A stretch of DNA of 40,191 bases from Streptomyces longispororuber (GCF_024448165.1 NZ_JAMOLN010000078.1:1-40191); one strand, 5' to 3'. Counted from the first letter of the stretch, positions 15,482-23,913 are shown. Translations and numbers: made by a program. Notes: generated from the sequence alone by a model not told the origin.

Positions 15482-17119
15482 TCAGCGCGGTACGACCCCT
15501 CCGACCTGCGGCGCGGCACCGAAGGACCGGCCGAACCAGTCGGTCCCCCCGGCCGGGGGCGCACCGTCCGGCAGCGGCAGGTCGACGCCCTGCCCGGCGA
15601 GCGCGTCGCACGTGGGCACGACCCGCGGCGCGTCGTCGGGCGACGCGATGCGCGGCAGCTCGCCACCGGCCAGACACGGGTCGACGTCGAGCCCGACGGC
15701 CCCGCCGCCGTGCATCTCCTGCCCGGTGGCCGCCTGCCACGCGGCGAGCGAGCCGTACTGCTCGGCGCCCCAGTGCACCTGCCAATCACCCTTCGCCGAG
15801 CGGTAGTTGTTGCCCTGGAGCGCGACGTTCGAGGGGCCGAGGCCCGGGTCGGCGACGACCAGCGGGACGTCTCCGGTCACCAGCAGGTTGTTGCGCACCA
15901 CCACGCCCCGCTCACCGGACTGCAGGCGCAGCGCGGGCCCGGCGCCGGCCGGCGAGCGCGACAGGACCACCGTGTTCTGCACGACGGCCAGGTCGCGGAT
16001 GTCCTCGCCGTACACGGCGATCGCACCGTGCCCGGGCAGCGCGCGGCCGTCGTCGGCGCTGATGTTGTGGCTGATCGTGTTGCGCAGGTGCGCCCCGTTG
16101 ACCCAGCGCTGGTACGCGTAGAAGCCGGGACCGTCGTTGTCGAACGCCAGGTTCCCGCGCAGCGCCGAGTCCGACACGTTCGAGTCGAGCCCGAAGCCCG
16201 CGCCGTCGACGGCCGAACCGGTGTGGTTGCGGTAGGCGAGGCTGTGCTCGACCACGACGCGGGTGGCGTCGTACGCCCACACGCCGACCGGGCCCTCCGG
16301 CGCGTCGCTCGCGGCGCGGGCCCCGTTGTCGTGGGCGGCGACGTGCCGCAGCGTCGCACCGCGCACCGAGCCGACGACGATGCCGTCCCCGGTGTGCCGG
16401 TCGTGCGCCCGGGGATCGCCGGGATTGCCGTACGCCGTCACCGAGTCGAGGGTGAGGTCCGCGTGCGCGTACACCGGTCGGGCGGGCTTGAAGCCGGGGC
16501 CGTACGCCAGGAAGCCCGCGTCGGTGTTGCCGTGCAGGGCCGCCCGGCGGACGGCGACGTCACGGAAGCCGACGCCGTGTGCGGACGCGCCGACCGCGAC
16601 GCCGACCCGGAAGCCGGCCACGTCGACGTCGGAGACGCTGACTCCGGCGGGCCGGTCGCCGCCGTCCAGGTCGCTGTAGAGGTTCAGGCCGGCGTCGCGC
16701 GCGCGAGAGGTGCCCGAGCCGCGCAGCTCCAGGTCCCGCACCTGCACGCCTCCGGTGTCGTACACGGAGACGGCGGGTCCCGCGGGGGAGTCGATCGTGG
16801 CGCGGCCCGAGCCGAACGACCCGAGGACGACCGGACGGCCGGCGTCCCCGGCGTCCTTCGGTCCGACGGTCACCGAGCCCGTGAAGCGCGCCCCGCCCTC
16901 CAGCAGCAGCCGGTCACCGGGCGCGAGGCCCGCCCGGTCGGCCCGGTCCAGGGTGCGCCAGGCCGTTCCCGGGGACGTACCGGCGGCGCCGTCGTCCCCG
17001 TCCCGGGCCACGTAGTACGTGTGCGCGGGCGGCACGTAGTGCGGGGTGGCCGCGCACCCGGCCGCCACCACGGCCAGGCCCACCGTCACGGCGAGCGCCG
17101 CGCCGCGCATCGCCCTCAC
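15482..17119 (-). CDS. Lipoprotein with right-handed parallel beta-helix (polysaccharide lyase/epimerase-like)
   Basis: This 545-residue exported lipoprotein has signal and lipobox LAVVAAGC with lipidation at Cys22. The mature start YYVARDGDDGAAGTSPGTAWRTLDRADRAGLAPGDRLLLEGG is the usual opening of secreted right-handed beta-helix proteins. Repeated strands with N/D-rich turns follow (HGNTDAGF, DNGARAASD, YRNHTGSAVDGAGF, NLAFDNDGPGF, VVQNTVVL, VVRNNLLV). Such folds cut or epimerise uronic-acid polysaccharides, or act as scaffolds during export. GTG 17119 overlaps the upstream stop by four bases (GTGA); ATG 17110 is an alternative. Its place in an operon making UDP-GlcA suggests it processes the exported polymer. 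No catalytic residues can be named. Confidence 0.82.
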   Translation of the reverse strand: MRAMRGAALAVTVGLAVVAAGCAATPHYVPPAHTYYVARDGDDGAAGTSPGTAWRTLDRADRAGLAPGDRLLLEGGARFTGSVTVGPKDAGDAGRPVVLGSFGSGRATIDSPAGPAVSVYDTGGVQVRDLELRGSGTSRARDAGLNLYSDLDGGDRPAGVSVSDVDVAGFRVGVAVGASAHGVGFRDVAVRRAALHGNTDAGFLAYGPGFKPARPVYAHADLTLDSVTAYGNPGDPRAHDRHTGDGIVVGSVRGATLRHVAAHDNGARAASDAPEGPVGVWAYDATRVVVEHSLAYRNHTGSAVDGAGFGLDSNVSDSALRGNLAFDNDGPGFYAYQRWVNGAHLRNTISHNISADDGRALPGHGAIAVYGEDIRDLAVVQNTVVLSRSPAGAGPALRLQSGERGVVVRNNLLVTGDVPLVVADPGLGPSNVALQGNNYRSAKGDWQVHWGAEQYGSLAAWQAATGQEMHGGGAVGLDVDPCLAGGELPRIASPDDAPRVVPTCDALAGQGVDLPLPDGAPPAGGTDWFGRSFGAAPQVGGVVPR

Positions 17120-18084
17120 ACCTTCACGGGTTCCCGCGCCCGCACCTCACGGGCGCGGGAGCGGGCCCGGGACCAGGCCACGGTGCGGCGCAGTCCGTCT
17201 TCGAGAGGGATCGACGGCGCCCAGCCGAGTTCGGTGCGGGCCAGGTCGATGACGGGGCGGCGCCGGGTCGGATCGTCGACCGGCAGCGGCCGGTGCTCGA
17301 CCGCCGACGACGAACCGGTCACCTGCAGGACGAGGTCGGCCAGCTCCCGGACGGTGAACTCGGCCGGATTGCCCAGGTTCACCGGTCCCGCGGCGCAGCT
17401 GTCGAGCATCGCCGTCAGACCGCGCACGAGGTCGTCGACGTAGCAGAAGCTGCGGGTCTGGCCGCCGTCGCCGAAGATGGTCAGCGGCCGTCCGGTGAGC
17501 GCCTGGCGCAGGAACGTCGAGACGACGCGGCCGTCGTGCGGGCGCATCCGCGGACCGTAGGTGTTGAAGATCCGCACGATGCCGGTGTTCGCGCCGAGCG
17601 AGCGCCGGTACGCCATGGTGAGTGCCTCGGCGTACCGCTTGGCCTCGTCGTACACGCTGCGCGGACCGACCGGGTTCACATGGCCCCAGTAGTCCTCCGG
17701 CTGCGGGTGCACCTCGGGGTCGCCGTACGCCTCGCTCGTCGACGCCAGCAGGAGGCGCGCGTCGTGGTGGAGCGCGAGGCGCAGCGCGTTGTCCGTGCCG
17801 CGGCTGCCGACGGCCAGGGTCTCCAGCGGGAGCCGGTGGTAGTCGGGCGGCGAGGCGGGGCTCGCCAGATGGGCGACCGCGTGCACCGGTCCCGGCACCT
17901 CGAACGGCTCGGTCACGTCGCACGACACCAGCCGGAACCGCGGCTCGGGCAGCAGATGCGTCACGTTCGCCGGGGTGCCCGTGGAGAAGTTGTCCAGGCA
18001 CCAGACCGTGTCGCCGCGGTACAGCAGTGCCTCGCACAGATGGGAGCCGAGGAACCCGCCGCCTCCCGTGACCACCACTCTCAT
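17116..18084 (-). CDS. NAD-dependent UDP-glucuronate decarboxylase (UDP-xylose synthase-like)
   Basis: This 322-residue extended SDR has the N-terminal GGGGFLGSHL nucleotide motif, ASTSEAYGDP, the catalytic Y-D-E-A-K, NTYGPRMRP and RSFCYVDDLVRG. This combination is typical of UDP-glucuronate decarboxylases, which oxidise and decarboxylate UDP-GlcA to UDP-xylose; related dTDP-glucose dehydratases differ around the YDEAKR site. The gene directly before it makes UDP-GlcA, which supports the call. The start ATG 18084 overlaps the dehydrogenase stop as ATGA, and its own stop overlaps the next start as GTGA, so translation is coupled on both sides. A UDP-GlcA 4-epimerase role is a weaker alternative. 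Confidence 0.82.
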   Translation of the reverse strand: MRVVVTGGGGFLGSHLCEALLYRGDTVWCLDNFSTGTPANVTHLLPEPRFRLVSCDVTEPFEVPGPVHAVAHLASPASPPDYHRLPLETLAVGSRGTDNALRLALHHDARLLLASTSEAYGDPEVHPQPEDYWGHVNPVGPRSVYDEAKRYAEALTMAYRRSLGANTGIVRIFNTYGPRMRPHDGRVVSTFLRQALTGRPLTIFGDGGQTRSFCYVDDLVRGLTAMLDSCAAGPVNLGNPAEFTVRELADLVLQVTGSSSAVEHRPLPVDDPTRRRPVIDLARTELGWAPSIPLEDGLRRTVAWSRARSRAREVRAREPVKV

Positions 18085-19409
18085 GACGCACCTCCCACGG
18101 TGCTCAGCGGGCGGCCCAGCGCCCGGAAGGCCCAGCCGGCCGCACCCCACGCCCGCGGGTCGAGACTGTTGCGGGCGTCGAGGATCAGCGGGGTGCGGAC
18201 GACACCGGCCAGGGCGGCGGGATCGATCGCGCGGTACTCGGGCCACTGCGTCAGGTGCAGCACCAGATCCGCGCCCTCGCACGCCTTCGGGACGTCCAGG
18301 GTGTACGTGAGGTCCGGGCACGCCGCGCGGGCGTTGTCCAGGGCCTGCGGGTCGTGGACGCGGACGGCCGCGCCCTCCGCCTGCACGGCGGTCGCCACGG
18401 CGAGCGCCGGCGAGTCCCGCACGTCGTCGCTGCCGGGCTTGAACGCGGCGCCCAGGACGCCCACCTGGCGCCCGGCGAAGGTGCCGCCGAGCAGACGGCG
18501 GGCGTACTCGACGGTGCGCCGCCGCTGCCGGGTGTTGATCCGGTCGACCTCGTGCAGGAAGGCCACGGCCTGCCCGGCGCCCAGCTCCTCGGCGCGGGCC
18601 GCGAACGCCCGGATGTCCTTGGGGAAGCAACTCCCCCCGAACCCGAGCCCGGGATCGAGGAACCGCGGGCCGATGCGCGGGTCGGCGCCCATCGCCCGCG
18701 CCAGGACCGTGACGTCGGCGCCCGCGGCGTCGCAGACCTCCGCCATCGCGTTGACGAAGGAGATCTTGGTGGCGAGGAACGCGTTCGACGCGACCTTCAC
18801 CAGCTCCGCCGTCGCCGGGTCGGTGCTGAACACCGGGATCCCGGCGCGCCGCATCGGCCAGTACACGGCCCGCAGCAGCGCGTCCGCCCGGTCCGACGAC
18901 ACTCCGAGCACCAGGCGCTCAGGACGCATCGTGTCGTGCACCGCGGAGCCCTCGCGCAGGAACTCCGGGTTCCACGCGACCTCCGTCCCCGGTGCGAGCT
19001 CGTCGAGCCGACCGGCGAGCCGGGCGGCCGTGCCGACCGGCACCGTCGACTTGCCGACGACCAGGGCGCCGGGCCGCAGATGCGGTCCGATGCCCTCGAC
19101 GACGGAGTCCACGTACCGCAGGTCGGCGCCCGCGCCGTCCGGGCGCTGGGGCGTGCCGACACAGATGAAGTGGAGGTTCGCGAAGGCGGCCGCCTCGGCG
19201 AGCGACGTCGTGAACCGCAGCCGTCCCGCCGAGACCCCGCTCGCCAGCAAGGCGTCGAGGCCCTGCTCGTGCAGCGGGGCACGGCCCGCCGCCAGGGCCG
19301 CGACCCGCTCGGCGTCGATGTCCACGCCGAGCACCTCGTGCCCGATGTCGGCCATGCACGCCGCGTGCACCGTGCCGACGTATCCCGTGCCGATGACCGT
19401 CATCCGCAT
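18081..19409 (-). CDS. ugd: UDP-glucose 6-dehydrogenase
   Basis: This 442-residue UDP-glucose/GDP-mannose dehydrogenase oxidises UDP-glucose to UDP-glucuronate with two NAD+. It has the N-terminal dinucleotide fold (MTVIGTGYVGTVHAACMA), central dimer helices around ELVKVASNAFLATKISFVN, the catalytic cysteine in GFGGSCFPKD, and the C-terminal domain (GAAFKPGSDDVRDSPA). The first ATG (19409) has GAAGGAG seven bases upstream and is preferred; a second at 19403 would give an ATGA overlap with galE. It supplies the substrate for the downstream decarboxylase and possibly uronic acid for the polymer. Confidence 0.92.
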   Translation of the reverse strand: MRMTVIGTGYVGTVHAACMADIGHEVLGVDIDAERVAALAAGRAPLHEQGLDALLASGVSAGRLRFTTSLAEAAAFANLHFICVGTPQRPDGAGADLRYVDSVVEGIGPHLRPGALVVGKSTVPVGTAARLAGRLDELAPGTEVAWNPEFLREGSAVHDTMRPERLVLGVSSDRADALLRAVYWPMRRAGIPVFSTDPATAELVKVASNAFLATKISFVNAMAEVCDAAGADVTVLARAMGADPRIGPRFLDPGLGFGGSCFPKDIRAFAARAEELGAGQAVAFLHEVDRINTRQRRRTVEYARRLLGGTFAGRQVGVLGAAFKPGSDDVRDSPALAVATAVQAEGAAVRVHDPQALDNARAACPDLTYTLDVPKACEGADLVLHLTQWPEYRAIDPAALAGVVRTPLILDARNSLDPRAWGAAGWAFRALGRPLSTVGGAS

Positions 19410-20497
19410 GGTCCTGCTCCTTCGTCGTGCTGGCCCGGCCGCCGGGGCGTGCCCTGGTAGCCGTGCGGGTTGAGCTGCTGGAAACGCCAGGCGTCCCGGC
19501 ACATGTCGGCCAGGTCCCGGACGGGACGCCAGCCCCAGGCGCGCGCCACCGCGCCCGCGTCCGCGACAAGTTCGGCCACGTCGCCCGCGCGACGGCCGGT
19601 GATCTCGTACGGAAGGGTCAGGCCGCTCGCCCGTTCGAAGGCGGCGACCACGTCGAGCACCGAACTGCCGTGTCCCCGGCCGAGGTTGAAGACCTTCATG
19701 CCGGGGCCGTCGGCGAGCCGGTCGAGGGCCACCCGGTGCGCTTCCACGGTGTCCATGACGTGCAGGTAGTCGCGGATCGCGGTGCCGTCCGGCGTCGGGT
19801 AGTCGGAGCCGAACACCCGCAGCCGCGGTCTGCGGCCCACGGCGACCTGGGAGACGTAGGGGAAGAGGTTGTCCGGTGTGCCGTGCGGGTCCTCGCCGAG
19901 CAGGCCGCTGGGGTGCGCGCCAGCGGGGTTGAAGTAGCGCAGGCACAGCACGCTCCAGCGCCGGTCGGCGTGGCACAGGTCGGCGAGGACCGTCTCGCAG
20001 ACCGACTTCGACGCGGCGTACGGGTTGGTCGGGCGGTGCGGGGTCGCCTCGTCGAGGGGCCCCTCGCCCGCGTCGCCGTACACCGAGCACGAGGAGGAGA
20101 ACACGAGCCTGCGGACGCCGTGTTCGTCCATGACGTGCAGCAGGGCGGTGGTGCCGCCGATGTTCGTGTCGTAGTACGCGGCGGGCATCCGGGTCGACTC
20201 GCCCACGGCCTTGTGCGCGGCGAAGTGCACGACGGCGTCCACTGGGTGACGGTCGAAGACGGCCGAGAGGGCGCGTCGATCACGGATGTCCAGCTCGTAC
20301 ACGGCGCCGACGAACCGGCCGGCGATCCGCTCCACCCGCGAGAACACCCGCGGGCAGCTGTTGGAGTAGTCGTCGACCACGATCACCTCGTAGCCGTGGT
20401 CGAGGAGTTCGACGCAGGCGTGGCTGCCGATGAAACCGGCGCCGCCCGTGACGAGGACGGTCGAGGGGGAACCGCTGCGTCCGGCCATCTCGCTCAC
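19400..20497 (-). CDS. galE: UDP-glucose 4-epimerase
   Basis: This is a GalE-type extended SDR of about 365 residues. It has GGAGFIGSHACVEL, VVHFAAHKAVGES, the SSSCSVYGD segment, the catalytic Y-A-A-S-K, LRYFNPAGAHPSG, and GTAIRDYLHVMDTVEAHR. It interconverts UDP-glucose and UDP-galactose. GTG 20497 overlaps the synthase stop as GTGA; ATG 20488 is the alternative start. It probably supplies UDP-Gal for the membrane synthase upstream rather than serving the Leloir pathway, since no galK or galT is nearby. Confidence 0.9.
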   Translation of the reverse strand: MSEMAGRSGSPSTVLVTGGAGFIGSHACVELLDHGYEVIVVDDYSNSCPRVFSRVERIAGRFVGAVYELDIRDRRALSAVFDRHPVDAVVHFAAHKAVGESTRMPAAYYDTNIGGTTALLHVMDEHGVRRLVFSSSCSVYGDAGEGPLDEATPHRPTNPYAASKSVCETVLADLCHADRRWSVLCLRYFNPAGAHPSGLLGEDPHGTPDNLFPYVSQVAVGRRPRLRVFGSDYPTPDGTAIRDYLHVMDTVEAHRVALDRLADGPGMKVFNLGRGHGSSVLDVVAAFERASGLTLPYEITGRRAGDVAELVADAGAVARAWGWRPVRDLADMCRDAWRFQQLNPHGYQGTPRRPGQHDEGAGPCG

Positions 20498-22338
20498 CAG
20501 CCCAGGACGGCGGCCGCGTAGGCCGGGTAGAGGACGACGGCCGTGGCGACGGCGAGCGCCGCCGGGACGGTCGCCGCGAGGGAGCCGCGCGCCGTGCCGA
20601 GCGCCGCGGAGAACGGCACTCCGGCGGACCGGGCCGCCTCGCGGACGTGCAGCAGCGGCAGCGCGAGCGCGACCAGGGTGTAGGTGGCGCCCGCGACCAG
20701 GCACAGGAACACGTAGCCGGCCGCGGGGCTGGTCAGTTCGCCGGCCACGGCGACCGCGGCGAGCGTGCCGCCGAGCACGGCGAACGGCACGGTGAGCCGG
20801 GCCGGCAGCGGCCGTGGCCCCGTCACCTGCTTCGGTGTGACCTTGAACGTGACCTGTCCAGGACGCACCCGCTGGCGCAGCGCCCCGATCAGACCCGCGA
20901 TGACGAACGGCCAGCGGGCCAGCGCGAACAGCCAGACCTCCCAGCTCACCAGGGGGGCGCGGCGCGGCCGCAGCAGCCCGCGCCGGCGCAGCAGCGCCAG
21001 CGTCAGGAGCAGCCACACGGGCAGCGTCCAGAAGTGCAGCAGGAAGGCGAAGTAGTCGACGTTCATCCAGGGCAGACCGGTGACGACGGCCACCGGAGGA
21101 AGGATCAGGCCCGCCACGATCATCAGGCCGAGCAGCGGGTAGTAGGCCAGCGCGTACGCGAAGCGCAGCCGCAGCACCGCCGGCAGGCGGCCCAGATGGC
21201 GGGGGAGCAGCCCCAGCAGCATCGTCGTCAGGCTCCGCGACCACTGGTACTCCTGCGTCACCAGGTCGGCGAAGGTGAGCGGTCCGTCGCCGTGCGCCTC
21301 CGCGTCGATGGCGAACGCCCCGTGCCAGCCTGCCGAGTTGAGCAGGTAGGTCGTCGAGAAGTCCTCGGCGAGCTCGGGGCCGAGGCCGCCGATGTCGCCC
21401 AGGGCGCGGGTGCGCACCGCGTAGTGCGAGCCGATGCACATCGGGGCGAGCCCGTCGCTGTGACCGAGCTGCACCGCCCCGTGCCACACGGCCTCGCGGT
21501 GCAGCCGGCCGCGCGCCGACCACGAGGCGGCCCCGTTCGCGTCACAGATGCTGGGCGCCGCCACGTACCCGATGGCGGGGTCGGCGAACGGGCGGACCAT
21601 CTCGGTGAGATAGCCGCGCGCGGGCACGTGGTCGCAGTCCAGCTGGGCGACCACCGCGTACTCGGCGTAGCCCCAGTGGTCGTAGAAGTAGGCGAGGTTG
21701 CCCTCCTTGCAGCGCGTGCGGCGCGGCCAGGCCGGGCGGTGGTATGCGCCCACGCCCTGCCGCGACGACAGTCGCACCCCGTGCGCGTGGCACCACTCGA
21801 CGATGCCCCGCGTGGGCGCCTCGTCGCACAGCCATACGTCGTAACGGTGCGGGAAGTCCTGGGCGAGCATCGCGGTGAGAGTGCGGCGCGCCGCGGGCCA
21901 CGGCTCCGAGGGCGCCCGGGTCACGACGAAGGCGACCGGCAGCGAGGGGACCGCCAGCGCCGGGTCGACCCGGCGCAGGCGCAGGGCCGTGGCGAAGAAG
22001 TAGGCCGGCAGGCCGGTCAGGTACAGCAGCAGCACGCTGTTCACGATCAGGCCGGGCCAGCCGGCCCGATGCTCGGGGCGCAGCCACCACGCCCAGAACC
22101 AGACCAGGCTCACCGCCCAGCCGACCGCGATCAGGCCGAGGGCCACGCGGTCGCGGCGGGGGAGCGCGGGCACGAACGTGGTCTTGCGCACCCGCCGCAC
22201 CCGGCACGGCCGCCCGAACACCGGGCCCTCGGCGGCCACCCGGACGACGTTGCCCCCGGAGATGCGGGCGAGATGGGCGGCCACCTCGCGCACGTCCGTC
22301 GCCTGGGGATCCACCGGAACCGGCTCGCGGTGCGTCAT
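20494..22338 (-). CDS. Membrane GT2 polysaccharide synthase, cellulose/hyaluronan synthase-like
   Basis: This 614-residue processive-type family 2 glycosyltransferase has two membrane helices near residues 65-120, a cytosolic GT-A domain and a C-terminal bundle of six or more helices (about 375-614). The catalytic motifs are KEGNL (211-215), D-C-D (234-236), A-E-D with base Asp326, and Q-E-Y-Q-W (362-366) in place of Q-x-x-R-W. There is no PilZ domain, so any c-di-GMP effect must be indirect. It is the first gene of the operon and overlaps galE by four bases (GTGA). Nearby sugar-nucleotide genes suggest a hetero- or uronic-acid polymer rather than cellulose. The polymer identity is unknown. 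Confidence 0.85.
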   Translation of the reverse strand: MTHREPVPVDPQATDVREVAAHLARISGGNVVRVAAEGPVFGRPCRVRRVRKTTFVPALPRRDRVALGLIAVGWAVSLVWFWAWWLRPEHRAGWPGLIVNSVLLLYLTGLPAYFFATALRLRRVDPALAVPSLPVAFVVTRAPSEPWPAARRTLTAMLAQDFPHRYDVWLCDEAPTRGIVEWCHAHGVRLSSRQGVGAYHRPAWPRRTRCKEGNLAYFYDHWGYAEYAVVAQLDCDHVPARGYLTEMVRPFADPAIGYVAAPSICDANGAASWSARGRLHREAVWHGAVQLGHSDGLAPMCIGSHYAVRTRALGDIGGLGPELAEDFSTTYLLNSAGWHGAFAIDAEAHGDGPLTFADLVTQEYQWSRSLTTMLLGLLPRHLGRLPAVLRLRFAYALAYYPLLGLMIVAGLILPPVAVVTGLPWMNVDYFAFLLHFWTLPVWLLLTLALLRRRGLLRPRRAPLVSWEVWLFALARWPFVIAGLIGALRQRVRPGQVTFKVTPKQVTGPRPLPARLTVPFAVLGGTLAAVAVAGELTSPAAGYVFLCLVAGATYTLVALALPLLHVREAARSAGVPFSAALGTARGSLAATVPAALAVATAVVLYPAYAAAVLGW

Positions 22339-22473
22339 GGCCGCACGCTCCTGCGCTGTACGCTAACGCCGTATGTTTACGACGTATATGTACGACTTTG
22401 CGCCTATGGTGGTCCTGAGTCAAGAGGCAGTTTCCGAGGCCGCAGGAGACTCCGGAGCCGAGAGGGGCGCGTG
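22339..22473. promoter_or_regulatory. Divergent promoter region of the polysaccharide operon and a TetR gene
   Basis: This 135-bp spacer has an AT-rich core at about 22358-22400, unusual for this DNA. At its centre TACG-A-CGTA (22378-22386) is a short perfect dyad, with GTATGT and TATATGTAC around it. It is a likely site for the adjacent TetR protein and the promoter of the minus-strand operon. No confident -35/-10 pair can be set. Confidence 0.45.
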
Positions 22474-23205
22474 ATGCCGAAGAAGCCGTCGGGGGCGGCG
22501 GACGGTGCGGCGCCCGCGCGCCGCGCCTCCGACCGGGGCCGCTACGGGCGGCTCAGCCGTGAGCGGGTGCTCACCGCCGCCCTGGAGATCGTCGACCGGG
22601 ACGGCCTGTCGGCCCTCAGCATGCGCGGCCTCGGGGCCGAACTCGGCGTCGAGGCCATGGCGTTGTACCGGTACGCCGACGGCAAGGACGCCCTGCTCGA
22701 CGGGCTCGTCGAGGCGTTCTTCGAAGAGCTGGAGACCGCCCTCGACGCGGGCTCCGCGCGCCGGGAATGGCGCCCGGAGCTCGACCGGATCGCCTGCGCC
22801 GCGTACCAGGTCGGACTGCGGCACCCGCACGTGGTGCCGCTGTTGGCGACCCGGCTGCTGTCCACCCCGCTGGCCCGCCGGCCCGCCGCCGTGCTCCGTG
22901 CCGACGAGCGGATCATCGCACTGCTGCTCGACGCGGGGCTGAGGGACCGTCAGGCGGTGCGGCTGCACCGGGCGTTCACCGCCTGGCTGCTCGGCTGGCT
23001 CATCGTCGAACTGCGCGCCATGGACGACGACCCGGACGAGCCTGACCCCGCCTTCCGGCTCGGGCTGCACCGGCTGCCCGCCCGCGAGCTGCCCCGGCTG
23101 CGGGAGACCGCACCCCTGATGGCCGAGCGCGGCGGCGAGGGCGAGCTGAGCGCCGGGCTCGACGCCCTCCTGCGTGCGCTCGGACCGTCCGCCGGGGTGC
23201 AGTGA
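22474..23205 (+). CDS. TetR-family regulator with TetR_C-like ligand domain
   Basis: This 243-residue TetR regulator has a helix-turn-helix at about residues 26-72 (LSRERVLTAALEIVDRDGLSALSMRGLGAELGVEAMALYRYADGKDALL). Its longer C-terminal helical domain resembles the classical tetracycline-repressor type (TetR_C_1). It starts at ATG 22474 behind AGAGGGG. It is divergent from the GT2 synthase, so it may control the polysaccharide operon as well as itself. It is followed within 35 bp by a second, unrelated TetR gene with its own operator, so the two probably act on different targets. Confidence 0.88.
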   Translation: MPKKPSGAADGAAPARRASDRGRYGRLSRERVLTAALEIVDRDGLSALSMRGLGAELGVEAMALYRYADGKDALLDGLVEAFFEELETALDAGSARREWRPELDRIACAAYQVGLRHPHVVPLLATRLLSTPLARRPAAVLRADERIIALLLDAGLRDRQAVRLHRAFTAWLLGWLIVELRAMDDDPDEPDPAFRLGLHRLPARELPRLRETAPLMAERGGEGELSAGLDALLRALGPSAGVQ

Positions 23206-23213
23206 CCGCAAGT

Positions 23214-23228
23214 TTGCACGGTGTGCAA
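23214..23228. promoter_or_regulatory. TetR-type operator (15-bp palindrome)
   Basis: TTGCAC-GGT-GTGCAA is a perfect 6+3+6 palindrome ending 11 bp before the GTG start of the second TetR gene. The position fits autorepression of that gene and the MFS gene after it. Confidence 0.65.
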
Positions 23229-23239
23229 GAATCTCGGCC

Positions 23240-23878
23240 GTGACCCACTCCGACCAGCAGCAGAGCGCCCCCGCCGAGGGGCTGCGCGCACGCAGGCGCC
23301 GCGAGACGCGCGCCGAACTGCACGCGACGACGCTGCGCCTCGCGCGCGACCTCGGCTTCGCGCGCGTCACGGTCGAGATGATCGGCAAGGAGGCCGGGGT
23401 CTCGCCCCGCACCTTCTTCAACTACTTCCCCAGCAAGGAAGCCGCCCTCTTCGCCCTGCCCGGTTCCCTGCCCGCCGCCCTGGCCGAGCGCTTCGCCCAG
23501 GGGGCGGGCACGGACACCGACGCGGTGCTGCGCGACCTCGGCGACGTGCTCGCCGACCATCTCCAGGAGGCCGCCCCCAGCCCCCAGGAGCTGGAGGACA
23601 TCCTGCGCATCGCCGAAGGCGTGCCGTCCGTGCTCGCCACCTTCCTCGCCCAGTGCGAGGCGGTCGAGCGGGAGCTGGCCGGCACCCTCGCGCGGCGCAC
23701 CGGGACCCCCGCCGACGGCGCGGCGGCGGAGCTGCTCGCAGGCATCGCCATGGCGACCGTGCGCAGTGGGCTGAAGCGCTGGTCGCAGCAGTCCGACCAC
23801 CGCGACGGCCCCGCCGACTGCATCCGCGACTCCTTCGGCGCGCTGCGCACCCTGCTCGGGCAGGCCCCCGTGAAGTAG
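23240..23878 (+). CDS. TetR/AcrR-family regulator of the adjacent drug exporter
   Basis: This 212-residue TetR protein starts at GTG 23240 (VTHSDQQQ); a frame upstream of it runs through the palindromic operator and is unlikely to be translated. Its helix-turn-helix contains TLRLARDLGFARVTVEMIGKEAGVSPRTFFNYFPSKEAAL, a common form among actinobacterial exporter repressors. The gene lies 138 bp upstream of a 14-helix MFS exporter on the same strand, the usual layout for a repressor released by the exporter's substrate. The ligand is unknown. Confidence 0.9.
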   Translation: MTHSDQQQSAPAEGLRARRRRETRAELHATTLRLARDLGFARVTVEMIGKEAGVSPRTFFNYFPSKEAALFALPGSLPAALAERFAQGAGTDTDAVLRDLGDVLADHLQEAAPSPQELEDILRIAEGVPSVLATFLAQCEAVERELAGTLARRTGTPADGAAAELLAGIAMATVRSGLKRWSQQSDHRDGPADCIRDSFGALRTLLGQAPVK

Positions 23879-23889
23879 GCGCCCGCCGT

Positions 23890-23913
23890 GTGACCGGACC
23901 CCCTCGCGGTCAC
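23890..23913. promoter_or_regulatory. Inverted repeat between TetR and MFS genes
   Basis: GTGACC (23890-23895) and GGTCAC (23908-23913) form perfect 6-bp arms around 12 bp. The pair lies just after the TetR stop and 104 bp before the MFS start. It could be a weak operator or partial terminator; support is slight. Confidence 0.25.

Noticed and set aside
18081..20497. Leloir galactose operon
   Set aside because: galE is present but galK and galT are not; neighbours are polysaccharide genes.
20494..22338. PilZ domain in the GT2 synthase
   Set aside because: An Arg-rich stretch near residues 43-52 suggested it, but there is no D/N-x-S-x-x-G partner motif.
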